Shown here piece after piece: positions 26,512 to 36,722 of a DNA stretch of 64,000 nt. The notes under the pieces were generated by a model, which saw only the letters and a program-made list of their open reading frames with translations, searched no databases and had not been told where the DNA came from. The translations under genes were made by a program, and so were the position numbers. How positions within the stretch are numbered: position 1 is the first letter of the stretch; each line of letters starts with the position of its first letter. Source of the DNA: Agromyces subbeticus DSM 16689 (GTDB taxonomy: Bacteria; Actinomycetota; Actinomycetes; Actinomycetales; Microbacteriaceae); the NCBI RefSeq assembly GCF_000421565.1, contig NZ_ATXG01000002.1, positions 62,001 to 126,000 on the forward strand, read 5' to 3'.

Positions 26512-29500
26512 TTGGGTACCTTCACGTCGTGGGTGCGCACGCGCAAGGCGACCGCATCGACCGTCGCGATCACGCTCCTGGCCGGAGTTCCGTTGACGTT
26601 CGCGGTGCTGCATCAGGGCTTCCCGGTGACCGATGTCGATCTCGAGGCGCGAGAGGTCTGGGTCACCAACGGCAAGGAGCTGCTCGCCGGGCGTCTGAAT
26701 CGTCAGATCGAAGAGCTCAATGCTGCGGTGAACACGGCGTCGAATGCGTTCGACGTGCTGCAAGACGGCGATGACGTCTTCCTGTATGACGAGAGTGTCG
26801 GCTCGATCGAGCGCATCGATCCGGCGTTCACGACGCTGGGCCAGGGCGTCGCTGCGCCTCCCGGGTCGGAGGTCGCTCATGGCGGCGAGACGCTCGCGAT
26901 CCTCTCACCCAAGGGTGAGCTCTGGGTCACCGGTGCTGCGGGTGAGCTCCAGTTGAACCCGGCCGACACCAAGCCTGTTGCCCAGCTCGGCAAGGGCGGC
27001 CATGTCGCGGTTTCCAAAGATGGTGTCGTCTACGCGAGCTCGCCTGAGAAGGACCAGCTCGCGCGGGTGGAGTCGCCAGGCGCGGAACCCGAGCTGAACG
27101 ACCTGCCCTCGATCACCGAGCACCAGTTGTCGGTGGTGGGTGACAAGCCGGTCGTGCTCGACACCGAGCAGAACCGACTCATCATCGACGGATCGACGCG
27201 CGAGTTGCCCGACAACGCGTTGAAGCTGCAGCAGGTGGGCGCCGAGAACGATTCGGTGCTCGTGGCCACCGGCGACGGCCTCATGCAGGTTCCGCTCGGC
27301 GGCGGCGACATCGAGATGATCTCCGCCGACATCGATACCCCGGTGACCTCGCCTGATGAGGTGTCGAGCCCGGTGTGGCTCGACGGGTGCGCGCACGGTG
27401 CTTGGGCCGCGTTCGGGCGGTACCTGAATGCGTGTGATGACGGTGAGCCGTCGGCGCAGACGATCGAGCAGTCGACGAAGGGCTCGCGCCTCGAGTTCCG
27501 AGTGAACCGCAACGTCATCGCCCTCAACAACCTCTCGAACGGCAACGTCTGGCTCGTCGACTCCAATCTTCGGTTGGTCGACAACTGGGACGAGGTCACC
27601 CCGCCCGACGAGACGGATGCCGAAGAGGGCGATGAGAAGGCCTCGCAGCAGACCTTCGAAGACACCCTCGCCGAGCGGAGCGAGACGAACCGGCCCCCGA
27701 CCGCGCGGGATGACACCTTCGGTGTGCGCCCCGAGCGCACGACGCTCCTCGAGATCCTCGAGAACGACACGGACCCCGACGGGGATGTGCTGACCGTCAC
27801 GAACGTGAGCGAGATCGCCGAAGAGTCGGGCCGACTCGAGGTCATCGACGGCGGCCGTGCACTGCAGTTCACTCCGGCCCCGGATGCCGCGGGCACGGTG
27901 TCGTTCCAGTACACCGCCGATGACGGGCGACTGGGCGTTGCGCAGGCTCATGTCGACGTGACGATCAAGCCCCCGCTCGAGAACACGGCACCCGTGGCGC
28001 TGCGCGAGGGCGCGATCAGCGTCGAGCAGGGCAAGTCGATGGGCTACAACGTGCTCAGCGACTGGCTCGACCCCGACGGCGACGACGTCTTCCTGGTGAG
28101 TGCGTCGCCGACGAGCGGCGACTCGGTGCGGTTCGCGCCCGACGGGTTCGTGACGTTCGAGCACAAGACGGGTGAGCTCGGCACGAAAGAGGTGCAGTAC
28201 GTCGTCTCCGATGGAACGCTGACTTCGGCCGGCGTGCTCACCGTCGACGTGAAAGAGCCGGGTGCCTTGAACCCGGTCGGCACTCCCGACTTCGCCGAGG
28301 TCTTCGCCGGCGAGACCATTCTGGTCGAGCCGCTCGTCAACGACCTCAGCCCATCTGGCGAGCCCCTCGCGCTCCTCGGCGTCGAGAACACGTCCACTTC
28401 TGCGACGATCACGCCCAACACCGATCGCGGAGCGATCGCTTTCTCGTCCGACCAGGTCGGCACGCACATCTTCCTGTACAACCTGGGCGCCGGTGCGGCC
28501 ACGAGCGTCGGGCTGATCCGGGTCGATGTCAAGGATCCGCCGGGGGAGTCGCCCCCACCGATCGCGGTGAAGGACACCGCGTACCTGCGACCTGGTGAAC
28601 CGACGACGCTGCCCCTGTTGACCAATGACGTGTCCCCGAGCGGCCGCGTACTCGCGGTGCAGACCGTCGACACCGAGGCATCCGGTGACCTGCTCTCAGT
28701 CGAGGTGCTGAACAACACGGTCGCACGCATCACGGCGTCACAGGCCATCACCCAGCAGCTGCAGTTCGAATACACCGTCTCCGACGGCATCGCGACGTCG
28801 ACGAGCACCGTCACTGTGGTGCCGGTGCCGCCGCTCGTCAAGCATCAGCCGCCGGTCGCGACGGATGACGCGGTGACGGTGCGTGCCGGCGACATCACGA
28901 CGGTGCCGGTGCTCGAGAACGACTACCACCCCGACGCCGCCCCGCTCACCCTCGACAGCGCGCTCGTGGACGTGACCGGCGCCGGTGGACTCGTCTTCAC
29001 GGCTGGCGACACCGTGCGGTATCAAGCGCCGAGTGAACCCGGGGTCTACACGGCCTCGTACAAGGTCTTCGACGACTACGAGCAATCGGCCACCGCCGTG
29101 GTGCGGTTCACCGTCGTCGGCCCCGACGCGAAGGGCAACCGCGCGCCGTTGCCGTTGCCGTTGACATCGCGCACGTTCGAAGGCACCGCGGTGAAGATCG
29201 ATGTCCCCCTTGACGGCATCGATCCCGACGGCGATTCGGTGACGCTCGTGGGCATCACGACGCCGCCGTCGCTGGGCAAGATCGTCGACATCGGCAGCAC
29301 GCACATCAGCTACGAGGCGTATGCCGGCTCTGCTGGCACGGAATCGTTCACGTACGAGGTCGCGGACACGGGCGGCAAGTCGGCCACCGGCACGATTCGC
29401 ATCGGCGTGATCCCACGCCCCGTCGAGGCGTTGCCGCCGAACGCGGTCGATGACGTGGTCGAGTTGCGGCCAGGTCGCCGTGCGGCGATCGACGTGCTCG

Positions 29501-31824
29501 GCAACGACTCCGACCCGAGCGGCTACCCCATCAAGGTGCAGAAGAAGCTGCCCGAGGTGGGCGAGGGCCTCACGGCGAGCGTGAAGAACAACCGGGTGCT
29601 CGTCGAAGCGCCCGACGCCGAGGGCGGCAACTCGGTTCGCTACGAGATCACCAACGGACATGGCGGCGCCGACGGCGCGTTCATCCAGGTGCTCGTGACC
29701 GAAGACGCGAAGATCGAACCGCCCACGGCGCACGACCAGGTCGTTGAACCGAAGCAAGTCGCAGACAAGAACTCGGTGACGGTCGACCCGCTGAAGGACG
29801 CGCAGAACCCCGGCGGTCTCGTCGAAGATCTCGTGGTCACGGTCGAGGGGCCGAATTCCGAGAACGCCGAAGTCATGCCCGATGGCACGGTGAAGGTCAA
29901 GCCGACCTCGAAGCGTCAGGCGATCGCGTACCGCCTCACCAACGAGGTCGACGAGCTCTCGGCGATGGCGTTCGTGATCGTGCCGCCGAACGCCGATGCT
30001 GAAGCCGAGAAGGAAGAGGAAGAGACCTTCCCGCCGCCGTACCTTGCTGAGCTCGGACCGCAGATCGTGCGCATGAACGGCACCATCTCATGGAGCGTCG
30101 GCGACATCGTCATCGTGCCGTCGGGCAAGCCGGCACGTATCCTCTCGGCGACGGCGACGAACAGCAACGGCACCTCGCCGATGACGGATGCCTCGTCGTT
30201 GACGTACACGCCGGCGAAGGACTTCCGCGGCCAGTCGGCGGTGACGTTCGAAGTCACCGACGGTGAGAGCGCGAGCGATCCCAAGGGCCGCAAGGCGTTC
30301 CTCACGATTCCCGTGACGGTCGGCGATCCGAACTTCGAGGACGTGCCGCCGACATTCACGCCGCGCAGCATCAAGGTCGAGGCCGGTGAGGCGGCGCAGC
30401 AGGTCGATCTGCGCCAGTCGAGCGGTCACCCGAGCGACAAGGTGCTGCAGGAGCTCTCGTACAACGGGCTCAGCGGTCAGAACGCGGACTTCTCGGCCGG
30501 CATCAACGGCTCGATGTTGACGGTCAGTTCGCCGCTCGGTGTGCAGCCGGGCACGAAGACCACGCTGACCTTCACCGTGAACTACAAGGAGTTCTCTGTT
30601 CCGGGCTCGATCGACGTCGAGGTCGTGAGTTCTTCGCGTCCGAAGCCTGTCGCACGCGACGATGGTCCGATCGAGATGCTGCGCAGCCAGTCGGAGACGA
30701 TCGATGTGCTCGCAAACGACGTGAACCCGTTCGCGGCCGAAGGGACGCCGCTGCGCGTCGTCGATGCGCAGATCGATCAGCAATCGGTCGGTAGCGCGGC
30801 GAGCGTGACCTTCACGTCGACGGGGATCACGGCGAAGACCGGGCCCGCGTTCACCGGTGAGCTGAGCATCGTCTATCGGGTGCAAGACGGCACGAAGGAT
30901 CCGACGCGCGAGGTGCAGGGGCGCGTCACCGTGATCGTGCGCGCCGCGCCCGACGCACCGGCCGCGCCTGATGCCACAGCCGGGGATGCCTCGGCCGTCG
31001 TGAGCTGGAGGGCGCCGGCCACGAACAACTCACCTATCACGAAATATGTCGTGCAGTGGGCGGGCGGCAGCCAAGAGTTCGGAGCCAGTGCCGCTGGCGC
31101 GAACCACACCATCGATGGTTTGACCAACGGTCAGGCCTATACGTTCACCGTTACCGCACGGAATGCCATCGGCGACTCTGCAGCCTCGGCGCCCAGCCGC
31201 ACTGTGACGCCGTACGGCACCCCGAGTGCACCCCGAAACGTCTCGATCTCGAAGAGTGGCGACGCGCCCGCCACATTGCGGATGGACTGGAACGCGCCGT
31301 CCGTCACCGGCGGCGGTGCGATCCACTACCAGTGGCGTCTGAATAATGGCAATTGGCAAACCACGAACAGCACCTCAGCCTCGACGGGGGGCGCCGGCGC
31401 CGGTACATGGACCGTCGACGTGAGAGCGGTCAACGAGGGCAGCGGCAAGCCCGGACCGATCAACAGTGCCTCCGTCGTCGTCAACGACCCGCCACCGCCG
31501 CAGCCCTCGGGCTCGCTGGGCAAGGGTCCGAGCATGGGGTGCCAGAGCGGCGGTAGCGGCTGCGCTGAGGTGCGCATCACCTGGAGCAACATGGATCCGG
31601 GCACTTATCGCGTCTACGCGACGATCAACGGCGGTGCCGTGGGTTACCAAGGCACCTTCGACGTCGGAGCGAGCGGCCGACTGCAGCTTCAGAACCACCT
31701 CGGCATCCGGCAAGCCGGCGAGACCATCGCGGTGCGATTCGAGAACGTGAGCGGTGGCACCTCGCGCACCCTCGGCGGTATCAGCGGAAGCCAGTGGAAC
31801 AACATCGGTTTCGACACGTGGTGA
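26512..31824 (+). CDS. Giant Ig-like/FN3 repeat surface protein, copy 2
   Basis: A 1770-residue paralogue of the preceding gene with the same layout: N-terminal membrane segment, propeller-like region starting with the shared ELLAGRLNRQIEEL, about ten Ig/cadherin-like modules (from about 393) and two FN3 domains (about 1480 and 1569). About two thirds of the first 90 post-anchor residues are identical by eye. The C-terminal 100 residues are unrelated to copy 1, ending in a beta-rich domain (TYRVYATINGGAVGYQGTF). The start is taken as TTG 26512, 7 nt after AGGGGAG; an earlier in-frame start (26437) has no ribosome-binding site and lies in the probable promoter. moxR follows after 43 bp. Confidence 0.87.
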   Translation: MGTFTSWVRTRKATASTVAITLLAGVPLTFAVLHQGFPVTDVDLEAREVWVTNGKELLAGRLNRQIEELNAAVNTASNAFDVLQDGDDVFLYDESVGSIERIDPAFTTLGQGVAAPPGSEVAHGGETLAILSPKGELWVTGAAGELQLNPADTKPVAQLGKGGHVAVSKDGVVYASSPEKDQLARVESPGAEPELNDLPSITEHQLSVVGDKPVVLDTEQNRLIIDGSTRELPDNALKLQQVGAENDSVLVATGDGLMQVPLGGGDIEMISADIDTPVTSPDEVSSPVWLDGCAHGAWAAFGRYLNACDDGEPSAQTIEQSTKGSRLEFRVNRNVIALNNLSNGNVWLVDSNLRLVDNWDEVTPPDETDAEEGDEKASQQTFEDTLAERSETNRPPTARDDTFGVRPERTTLLEILENDTDPDGDVLTVTNVSEIAEESGRLEVIDGGRALQFTPAPDAAGTVSFQYTADDGRLGVAQAHVDVTIKPPLENTAPVALREGAISVEQGKSMGYNVLSDWLDPDGDDVFLVSASPTSGDSVRFAPDGFVTFEHKTGELGTKEVQYVVSDGTLTSAGVLTVDVKEPGALNPVGTPDFAEVFAGETILVEPLVNDLSPSGEPLALLGVENTSTSATITPNTDRGAIAFSSDQVGTHIFLYNLGAGAATSVGLIRVDVKDPPGESPPPIAVKDTAYLRPGEPTTLPLLTNDVSPSGRVLAVQTVDTEASGDLLSVEVLNNTVARITASQAITQQLQFEYTVSDGIATSTSTVTVVPVPPLVKHQPPVATDDAVTVRAGDITTVPVLENDYHPDAAPLTLDSALVDVTGAGGLVFTAGDTVRYQAPSEPGVYTASYKVFDDYEQSATAVVRFTVVGPDAKGNRAPLPLPLTSRTFEGTAVKIDVPLDGIDPDGDSVTLVGITTPPSLGKIVDIGSTHISYEAYAGSAGTESFTYEVADTGGKSATGTIRIGVIPRPVEALPPNAVDDVVELRPGRRAAIDVLGNDSDPSGYPIKVQKKLPEVGEGLTASVKNNRVLVEAPDAEGGNSVRYEITNGHGGADGAFIQVLVTEDAKIEPPTAHDQVVEPKQVADKNSVTVDPLKDAQNPGGLVEDLVVTVEGPNSENAEVMPDGTVKVKPTSKRQAIAYRLTNEVDELSAMAFVIVPPNADAEAEKEEEETFPPPYLAELGPQIVRMNGTISWSVGDIVIVPSGKPARILSATATNSNGTSPMTDASSLTYTPAKDFRGQSAVTFEVTDGESASDPKGRKAFLTIPVTVGDPNFEDVPPTFTPRSIKVEAGEAAQQVDLRQSSGHPSDKVLQELSYNGLSGQNADFSAGINGSMLTVSSPLGVQPGTKTTLTFTVNYKEFSVPGSIDVEVVSSSRPKPVARDDGPIEMLRSQSETIDVLANDVNPFAAEGTPLRVVDAQIDQQSVGSAASVTFTSTGITAKTGPAFTGELSIVYRVQDGTKDPTREVQGRVTVIVRAAPDAPAAPDATAGDASAVVSWRAPATNNSPITKYVVQWAGGSQEFGASAAGANHTIDGLTNGQAYTFTVTARNAIGDSAASAPSRTVTPYGTPSAPRNVSISKSGDAPATLRMDWNAPSVTGGGAIHYQWRLNNGNWQTTNSTSASTGGAGAGTWTVDVRAVNEGSGKPGPINSASVVVNDPPPPQPSGSLGKGPSMGCQSGGSGCAEVRITWSNMDPGTYRVYATINGGAVGYQGTFDVGASGRLQLQNHLGIRQAGETIAVRFENVSGGTSRTLGGISGSQWNNIGFDTW

Positions 31825-31867
31825 TCACGTGGAACGAACACAGCCTGCATACATCAGAGGAGCAAAC

Positions 31868-32836
31868 ATGTCAGTGACACAGGAACAGGCCGATTGGTTC
31901 TCGGACGCCTTCACCAAGCTCGTCGACAACGTCGACCAGGCGATCCTCGGCAAGCGCGAGGTCATCCGGCTCGTCGTCATGGCGCTGCTGAGCGATGGCC
32001 ACGTGCTGCTCGAGGACGTGCCGGGCACCGGCAAGACGGTGCTCGCGAAGGCGCTCGCGAACACGCTCGACGGCTCGAACTCGCGCATCCAGTTCACGCC
32101 CGACCTGCTGCCCTCCGACGTCACCGGCGTCACGATCTACGACCAGGGCAAGGGCGTCTTCGAGTTCCACAAGGGCCCGATCTTCGCGTCGGTCGTGCTC
32201 GCCGACGAGATCAACCGCGCCAGCCCGAAGACGCAGTCGGCGCTGCTGGAGGTCATGGAAGAGGGCCGTGTCACCGTCGACGGCGTGAGTCATGACGTCG
32301 GCCGCCCGTTCATGGTCATCGCCACGCAGAACCCGGTCGAGCAGGCGGGCACCTACACGCTGCCCGAGGCGCAGCTCGACCGCTTCCTGATCAAGACCTC
32401 GCTCGGCTACCCCGACCACAACACCGCGGTCGCACTGCTCCTCGACTCGTCGAACCGCGCTCGTGCGTCGAAGATCTCGCCGATCATCGCGCCCGACTCG
32501 GTGTCGGCCATGGCCCAGCTCGCCTCCGAGGTGTACGTCGATGCATCCGTGCTCGCGTACCTGAACCACATCGTGACCGCGACCCGCAGCCACAAGGATT
32601 CGACGCTCGGCGTCAGCATGCGAGGTGCGCTCGCCCTCGCTCGTGCGGTGAAGACGTGGGCGCTGTCGCAGAGTCGCACCTACGTGACGCCCGACGACGT
32701 GCGTGAGCTCGCGGTGCCGGTGCTCGCGCACCGCATCATCGTGGACCCCGAGTCCGACTTCGCCGGCGTGACCGCCGAAGACATCGTGAGCCGCGTGCTG
32801 GTGGACATCGAGCCGCCGGCCTATCGCGCGGCATGA
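31868..32836 (+). CDS. MoxR-family AAA+ ATPase (first copy)
   Basis: A 322-residue cytosolic AAA+ ATPase of the MoxR branch, thought to act as a chaperone in assembling protein or enzyme complexes together with DUF58 and VWA partners. Walker A is EDVPGTGKT with Lys56, Walker B is [10 protein letters not shown], sensor 1 is [19 protein letters not shown], and the C-terminal lid domain is present. ATG 31868 follows GAGGAGCAAAC. It overlaps the DUF58 gene by 4 nt (ATGA), the standard moxR-duf58 coupling. A second, paralogous set starts at 51632. Confidence 0.95.
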   Translation: MSVTQEQADWFSDAFTKLVDNVDQAILGKREVIRLVVMALLSDGHVLLEDVPGTGKTVLAKALANTLDGSNSRIQFTPDLLPSDVTGVTIYDQGKGVFEFHKGPIFASVVLADEINRASPKTQSALLEVMEEGRVTVDGVSHDVGRPFMVIATQNPVEQAGTYTLPEAQLDRFLIKTSLGYPDHNTAVALLLDSSNRARASKISPIIAPDSVSAMAQLASEVYVDASVLAYLNHIVTATRSHKDSTLGVSMRGALALARAVKTWALSQSRTYVTPDDVRELAVPVLAHRIIVDPESDFAGVTAEDIVSRVLVDIEPPAYRAA

Positions 32837-34149
32837 GTGGCACCACTCCCGCAGAACGCGTCGAACCAGCTCCGCGCGCGCCCTCGCAGTCGCTGATCGC
32901 GCTGCGAGGCCTGTGGCGTGCGCTCCTCGGCGGGCTCCGTAACATCGCGCGATTGGCCGGGCAGGCGCTCAGGCGACTCTTCGCGTTCGCGACGCCCGTC
33001 ACGCGGGTGATCTCGCCGCTCGGCTGGATCGTCGTCTGCGGCGCGATCCTGGCGTTCGCGCTCAGTCGCATCTTCGGGTGGGTCGAGTTCGGCTATGTCG
33101 GCGCGACCCTCGCCGCAGCCCTGCTCGTCGCCGTCGCCTTCGTCTTCGGGCGCACCAACTTCGGCGTGCACATCGAGCTGAACCCGCACCGCGTCGTCGC
33201 TGGTGAACGAGCCCTCGGCCGCATGGTGGTGACGAACATCGCGGCGAAGGCGTCGATCCCATCGCGCATGGAATTGCCGGTGGGCGACGGCGTCGCCGAG
33301 TTCGTCATTCCGGTGCTCGCGCCGAAGGCCGAGCACGACGAGCTGTTCGCCGTGCCGACGCACCGGCGTGCCGTGATCGTCGCCGGCCCTGCGATCACCG
33401 TTCGCGGCGACCAGCTCGGGCTGCTGCGCCGCACCGTGCGCTGGACCGATCAGGTCGAGCTCTTCGTGCACCCCGTGACCGCCCGACTCGCCCCGAGTGC
33501 TTCGGGCCTCGTTCGCGACCTCGAGGGCGAGATCACGAAGACCATCACGAACGACGACATCTCCTTCCACGCCCTGCGGTCCTACGAGCCCGGGGACGCA
33601 CTGCGCAACGTGCACTGGCGCACCTCGGCGCGCACCGGCCAGCTCATGGTGCGCCAGTTCGAGGAGACCCGCCGTTCGCAGCTCACGATCGTGCACTCGA
33701 CCGATCGAACGGCGTACTCCTCTGACGACGAGTTCGAGCTCGCGATCTCGATCACCGCGTCGATCGGCGTGCAGGTCGTGCGCGACGGCACGAACATGAG
33801 CATCGTGAGCGAGCGGATGCCCCTCTCGACGGCGACGCCCGTGGCATTGCTCGATGACTCGTCGCGTCTCGAAGAGACCTCGGGCGACTACCAGAACCTT
33901 CGCGACTTCGCGCGGGACTCGACGAAGCGACTGCCCGCCCCGAGCGTCGTGATGATCGTCACCGGCTCGAAGGTGCCACTCGCCGACTTCCGCGCCGCCG
34001 AGAGCATCTTCGGCCTCGATACCCAGACGATCGGATTCCGTGCCGAGTTCGGGGCCCCTTCGCGCATCGCGAAGGTCTCGGGACTCACCGTGGTCACCAT
34101 CGGTCAGATCGGCGACCTGCCGCGTGTTCTCCGGAGGGTTCGACCGTGA
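32833..34149 (+). CDS. DUF58 domain-containing membrane protein (first copy)
   Basis: A 438-residue partner of MoxR. The N-terminal region has two membrane segments (about 60-80 and 88-105), followed by a beta-rich domain and the DUF58 core, with the signature SYEPGDALRNVHWRTSARTGQLMVRQFEE (here split: residues about 250-280). The C-terminal part resembles a degenerate VWA fold. DUF58 proteins form operons with MoxR and transglutaminase-like proteins and are thought to take part in envelope assembly; the biochemical role is not established. It overlaps moxR by 4 nt at its start and the next gene by 4 nt (GTGA) at its end. Confidence 0.92.
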   Translation: MSGTTPAERVEPAPRAPSQSLIALRGLWRALLGGLRNIARLAGQALRRLFAFATPVTRVISPLGWIVVCGAILAFALSRIFGWVEFGYVGATLAAALLVAVAFVFGRTNFGVHIELNPHRVVAGERALGRMVVTNIAAKASIPSRMELPVGDGVAEFVIPVLAPKAEHDELFAVPTHRRAVIVAGPAITVRGDQLGLLRRTVRWTDQVELFVHPVTARLAPSASGLVRDLEGEITKTITNDDISFHALRSYEPGDALRNVHWRTSARTGQLMVRQFEETRRSQLTIVHSTDRTAYSSDDEFELAISITASIGVQVVRDGTNMSIVSERMPLSTATPVALLDDSSRLEETSGDYQNLRDFARDSTKRLPAPSVVMIVTGSKVPLADFRAAESIFGLDTQTIGFRAEFGAPSRIAKVSGLTVVTIGQIGDLPRVLRRVRP

Positions 34150-36680
34150 GTGTTCCAGAACCAGTGGCGCCCGCCGAGGCCGCCGCGCAGCCGTCGACCC
34201 GCCTCTTCCCGTCGCGGGCCTGGCTCGACGTCGTCATCCTGTCGATCCTCTCGCTGCTCGGCGTCATCGGTTACGAGACCTCGTTCGGCGACCACAACTT
34301 CCTGCTCGCAGGCGTCGGCGGACTCGTCGTCGGCACCGGGTTCGGTGTGCTCGGCTACGTGCTGCGACTCGGCGTCCTGACCAACGTGCTCGCCGCGATG
34401 CTCGGCTACTTCCTCTTCGGCAGCGTGCTCACCATGCCGGGCCAGTCACTGTTCGGATTCCTGCCGAGCCTCGAGACGCTCGCCGGACTCGCGCTCGGCG
34501 CGGTCTGGGGCTGGGCCGACATCGTCACGCTGCAGACGCCCGTCGAGGCGCCGTACTACATCCCGGTCGTGCCGTACTTCGCCACGTGGCTCGTCGCGCT
34601 CATCGGCACGATGCTCGCGAGCCGCTGGCTGGTGACCAAGCGCACGCCGTTGCGTGCGAGCGTCCTCCTCGTCGGCCCTGCCCTCCTCTTCCTTTCGGGA
34701 ATTCTGCTCGGCACGGACGAGGCGTACTTCGCGGGCGTGCGAGGTGTCGCCTTCGCGGCGATCGCGCTCATCTGGCTCGGTTGGCGACGCCGCGCCGTCG
34801 CTTCTGCGAGCGATGACGGCGCCAGCAGGCTGCAGCGACGCAAGCTCATGGGTACGGGCATCCTGGTCACGGGCGCGGTTCTCGTCGGCGCTCTCGCCGG
34901 CACCGCGCTGGCGCCCACCCAACCCGATCGTTTCGTGCTGCGTGAAGAGATCACGCCGCCCTTCGATCCACTCGCGTTCCCGAGTCCGCTCGCCGGATTC
35001 CGCGCCTATACGAAGGACCTCGCCGATACGCCGATCTTCACGGCGACGGGTCTCGAACCGGGCGACGTGATCCGCCTCGCGAGCATGGACGCCTACGACG
35101 GCAAGCTCTGGAACGTCGCAGGTCCTGACGACATGGCATCGACCGACGGCGGGTTCTCCCTCGTGGGCGAGACGATCCCGTTGCCGAAGCTGATGCGGCC
35201 GGGCGCCGAGCGCACGGCCGAGATCGAGGTCAGCGCGTACGACGACGTGTGGCTGCCGGGCGTGGGGTATCCGACCCGGTTGGTCTTCGACGACCGCACG
35301 AGCTCGGATCGCGCCGGAGACCTCCGGTACAACCCGTCGACCGGCACTGCCGTGCTCACAAGCGGCGTCAGCGACGGCTATCGGTACACGATCGACGCGA
35401 CGACGCAGAAGGGCATCGACGACGCCGACCTCGTCGACACGCCGGCCGCCCGGCTCGATCTCCCACCCGTCGAGAACACGCCCGATGTCGTCGTCGCCAA
35501 GGCACAGGAACTCGCCGGCACGGCGGAGACGCCGATCGAGCAGCTTCGCGCGATCGAGAAGGCGCTGAAGACCCAGGGCTTCCTCAGTCACGGTCTCGCC
35601 TCCGACTCGGTACCCTCGCGCGCCGGACATGGTGCCGACCGCATGATCGAGCTGTTCACGCGGAGCCAGATGATCGGCGACGAAGAGCAGTACGCCTCCG
35701 CCATGGCGCTCATGGCCAGGTACCTCGGCTACCCCTCGCGCGTCGTGATGGGCTTCGCCCCCGAGATCGGCGACGACGCGGAGTCGGTGGAGGTCGTCGG
35801 CGACGACGTGACCGCCTGGGTCGAGGTCGCCTTCGAGGGCGTCGGCTGGGTCTCCTTCCAGCCGACACCCGACGAGACCGACATCCCGCAGGACCAGACG
35901 CCGAAGCCGAAGTCCGAGCCGCAGCCCCAGGTGCGCCAGCCTCCGCGCAGCGACAACGAGGACGAAGACCTGCTGACCGCCGTCGAGATCGACGACAGCG
36001 ATGACGAGAAGAAGGATCAGGGCTTCATCATTCCGGTGTGGGCCTGGATCACGGCCGGCGCGGTGGGCATTCCGCTGCTGCTCTTCTTCGGAACCATGTT
36101 CGTGATCGCGGCGATCAAGGCCCGGCGGCGCCGGCGCCGCCGCACCAAGGGTTCCGGCGATCGCCGTGTCGCCGGTGCGTGGGACGAGCTGACCGACGAG
36201 TTCGCCGAACTCGGCTTCGAGGTGCCTCGCGTCGGGAGCCGCCGACAGGTCGCCTCGTCGCTGGAAGACCAGCTCCGCGCGCAGGGTCTCGGCGACGTGC
36301 CCGCCCGGCACACGGACACCGGTCCGGTTCGCGTCGTGCGCGCCGACTCGCCGGCGAGCAGCATCCGCATCATGCCGCTGGCCGATGCCACCGATCGTGC
36401 GGTGTTCGGCGGACACGAGGTCGACGAGGCAGTGGTCGAGCAGACTTGGAGCGAGGTGATCGAATCGGTCGGACTCGTGCGCGCGGCATCCGGTCGACTG
36501 CGTCGCCTCTTCAGCCGTTTCCGCATCCGATCCAAGCGCGACTGGTCGAAGGTCGACATCTCCGGCTCCTCGACTGCGAAGGCGGGGGCCGCCGGCACGC
36601 AGTCGGCGCCGCCCAGCGCGCCGACCATGCCAGGGACGACGGAATCGGGAGGGCCGCTCGCGGCACCGGCAGCAGGGTGA
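34146..36680 (+). CDS. Transglutaminase-fold membrane protein lacking the catalytic triad
   Basis: An 844-residue protein with about seven N-terminal membrane segments, a large extracellular region holding a transglutaminase-like core (about 490-580), a further membrane helix near 630 and a cytoplasmic tail. In the core the catalytic Cys is replaced by Glu513 (GDEEQYASAMALMAR), the His by Thr556 (DVTAWVEV) and the Asp/Glu by Gln572 (WVSFQPTP). The fold is otherwise well preserved, so this looks like a pseudoenzyme that may bind peptides or assemble partners. It corresponds to tgm of PFNA-type clusters. The start is GTG 34146, translationally coupled to the DUF58 gene. The paralogue at 54033 keeps the triad. 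Confidence 0.9.
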   Translation: MSVPEPVAPAEAAAQPSTRLFPSRAWLDVVILSILSLLGVIGYETSFGDHNFLLAGVGGLVVGTGFGVLGYVLRLGVLTNVLAAMLGYFLFGSVLTMPGQSLFGFLPSLETLAGLALGAVWGWADIVTLQTPVEAPYYIPVVPYFATWLVALIGTMLASRWLVTKRTPLRASVLLVGPALLFLSGILLGTDEAYFAGVRGVAFAAIALIWLGWRRRAVASASDDGASRLQRRKLMGTGILVTGAVLVGALAGTALAPTQPDRFVLREEITPPFDPLAFPSPLAGFRAYTKDLADTPIFTATGLEPGDVIRLASMDAYDGKLWNVAGPDDMASTDGGFSLVGETIPLPKLMRPGAERTAEIEVSAYDDVWLPGVGYPTRLVFDDRTSSDRAGDLRYNPSTGTAVLTSGVSDGYRYTIDATTQKGIDDADLVDTPAARLDLPPVENTPDVVVAKAQELAGTAETPIEQLRAIEKALKTQGFLSHGLASDSVPSRAGHGADRMIELFTRSQMIGDEEQYASAMALMARYLGYPSRVVMGFAPEIGDDAESVEVVGDDVTAWVEVAFEGVGWVSFQPTPDETDIPQDQTPKPKSEPQPQVRQPPRSDNEDEDLLTAVEIDDSDDEKKDQGFIIPVWAWITAGAVGIPLLLFFGTMFVIAAIKARRRRRRRTKGSGDRRVAGAWDELTDEFAELGFEVPRVGSRRQVASSLEDQLRAQGLGDVPARHTDTGPVRVVRADSPASSIRIMPLADATDRAVFGGHEVDEAVVEQTWSEVIESVGLVRAASGRLRRLFSRFRIRSKRDWSKVDISGSSTAKAGAAGTQSAPPSAPTMPGTTESGGPLAAPAAG

Positions 36681-36710
36681 CGGTGCGCCTCGATGCGCCG
36701 TGTTGCTCGC

Positions 36711-36716
36711 TAGAGT
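36711..36716 (+). promoter_or_regulatory. -10 element (TAGAGT), leaderless start of the small FHA gene
   Basis: TAGAGT ends 6 nt before GTG 36723, so this FHA gene can be transcribed separately from the upstream operon. Confidence 0.55.
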
Positions 36717-36722
36717 GGTGTC

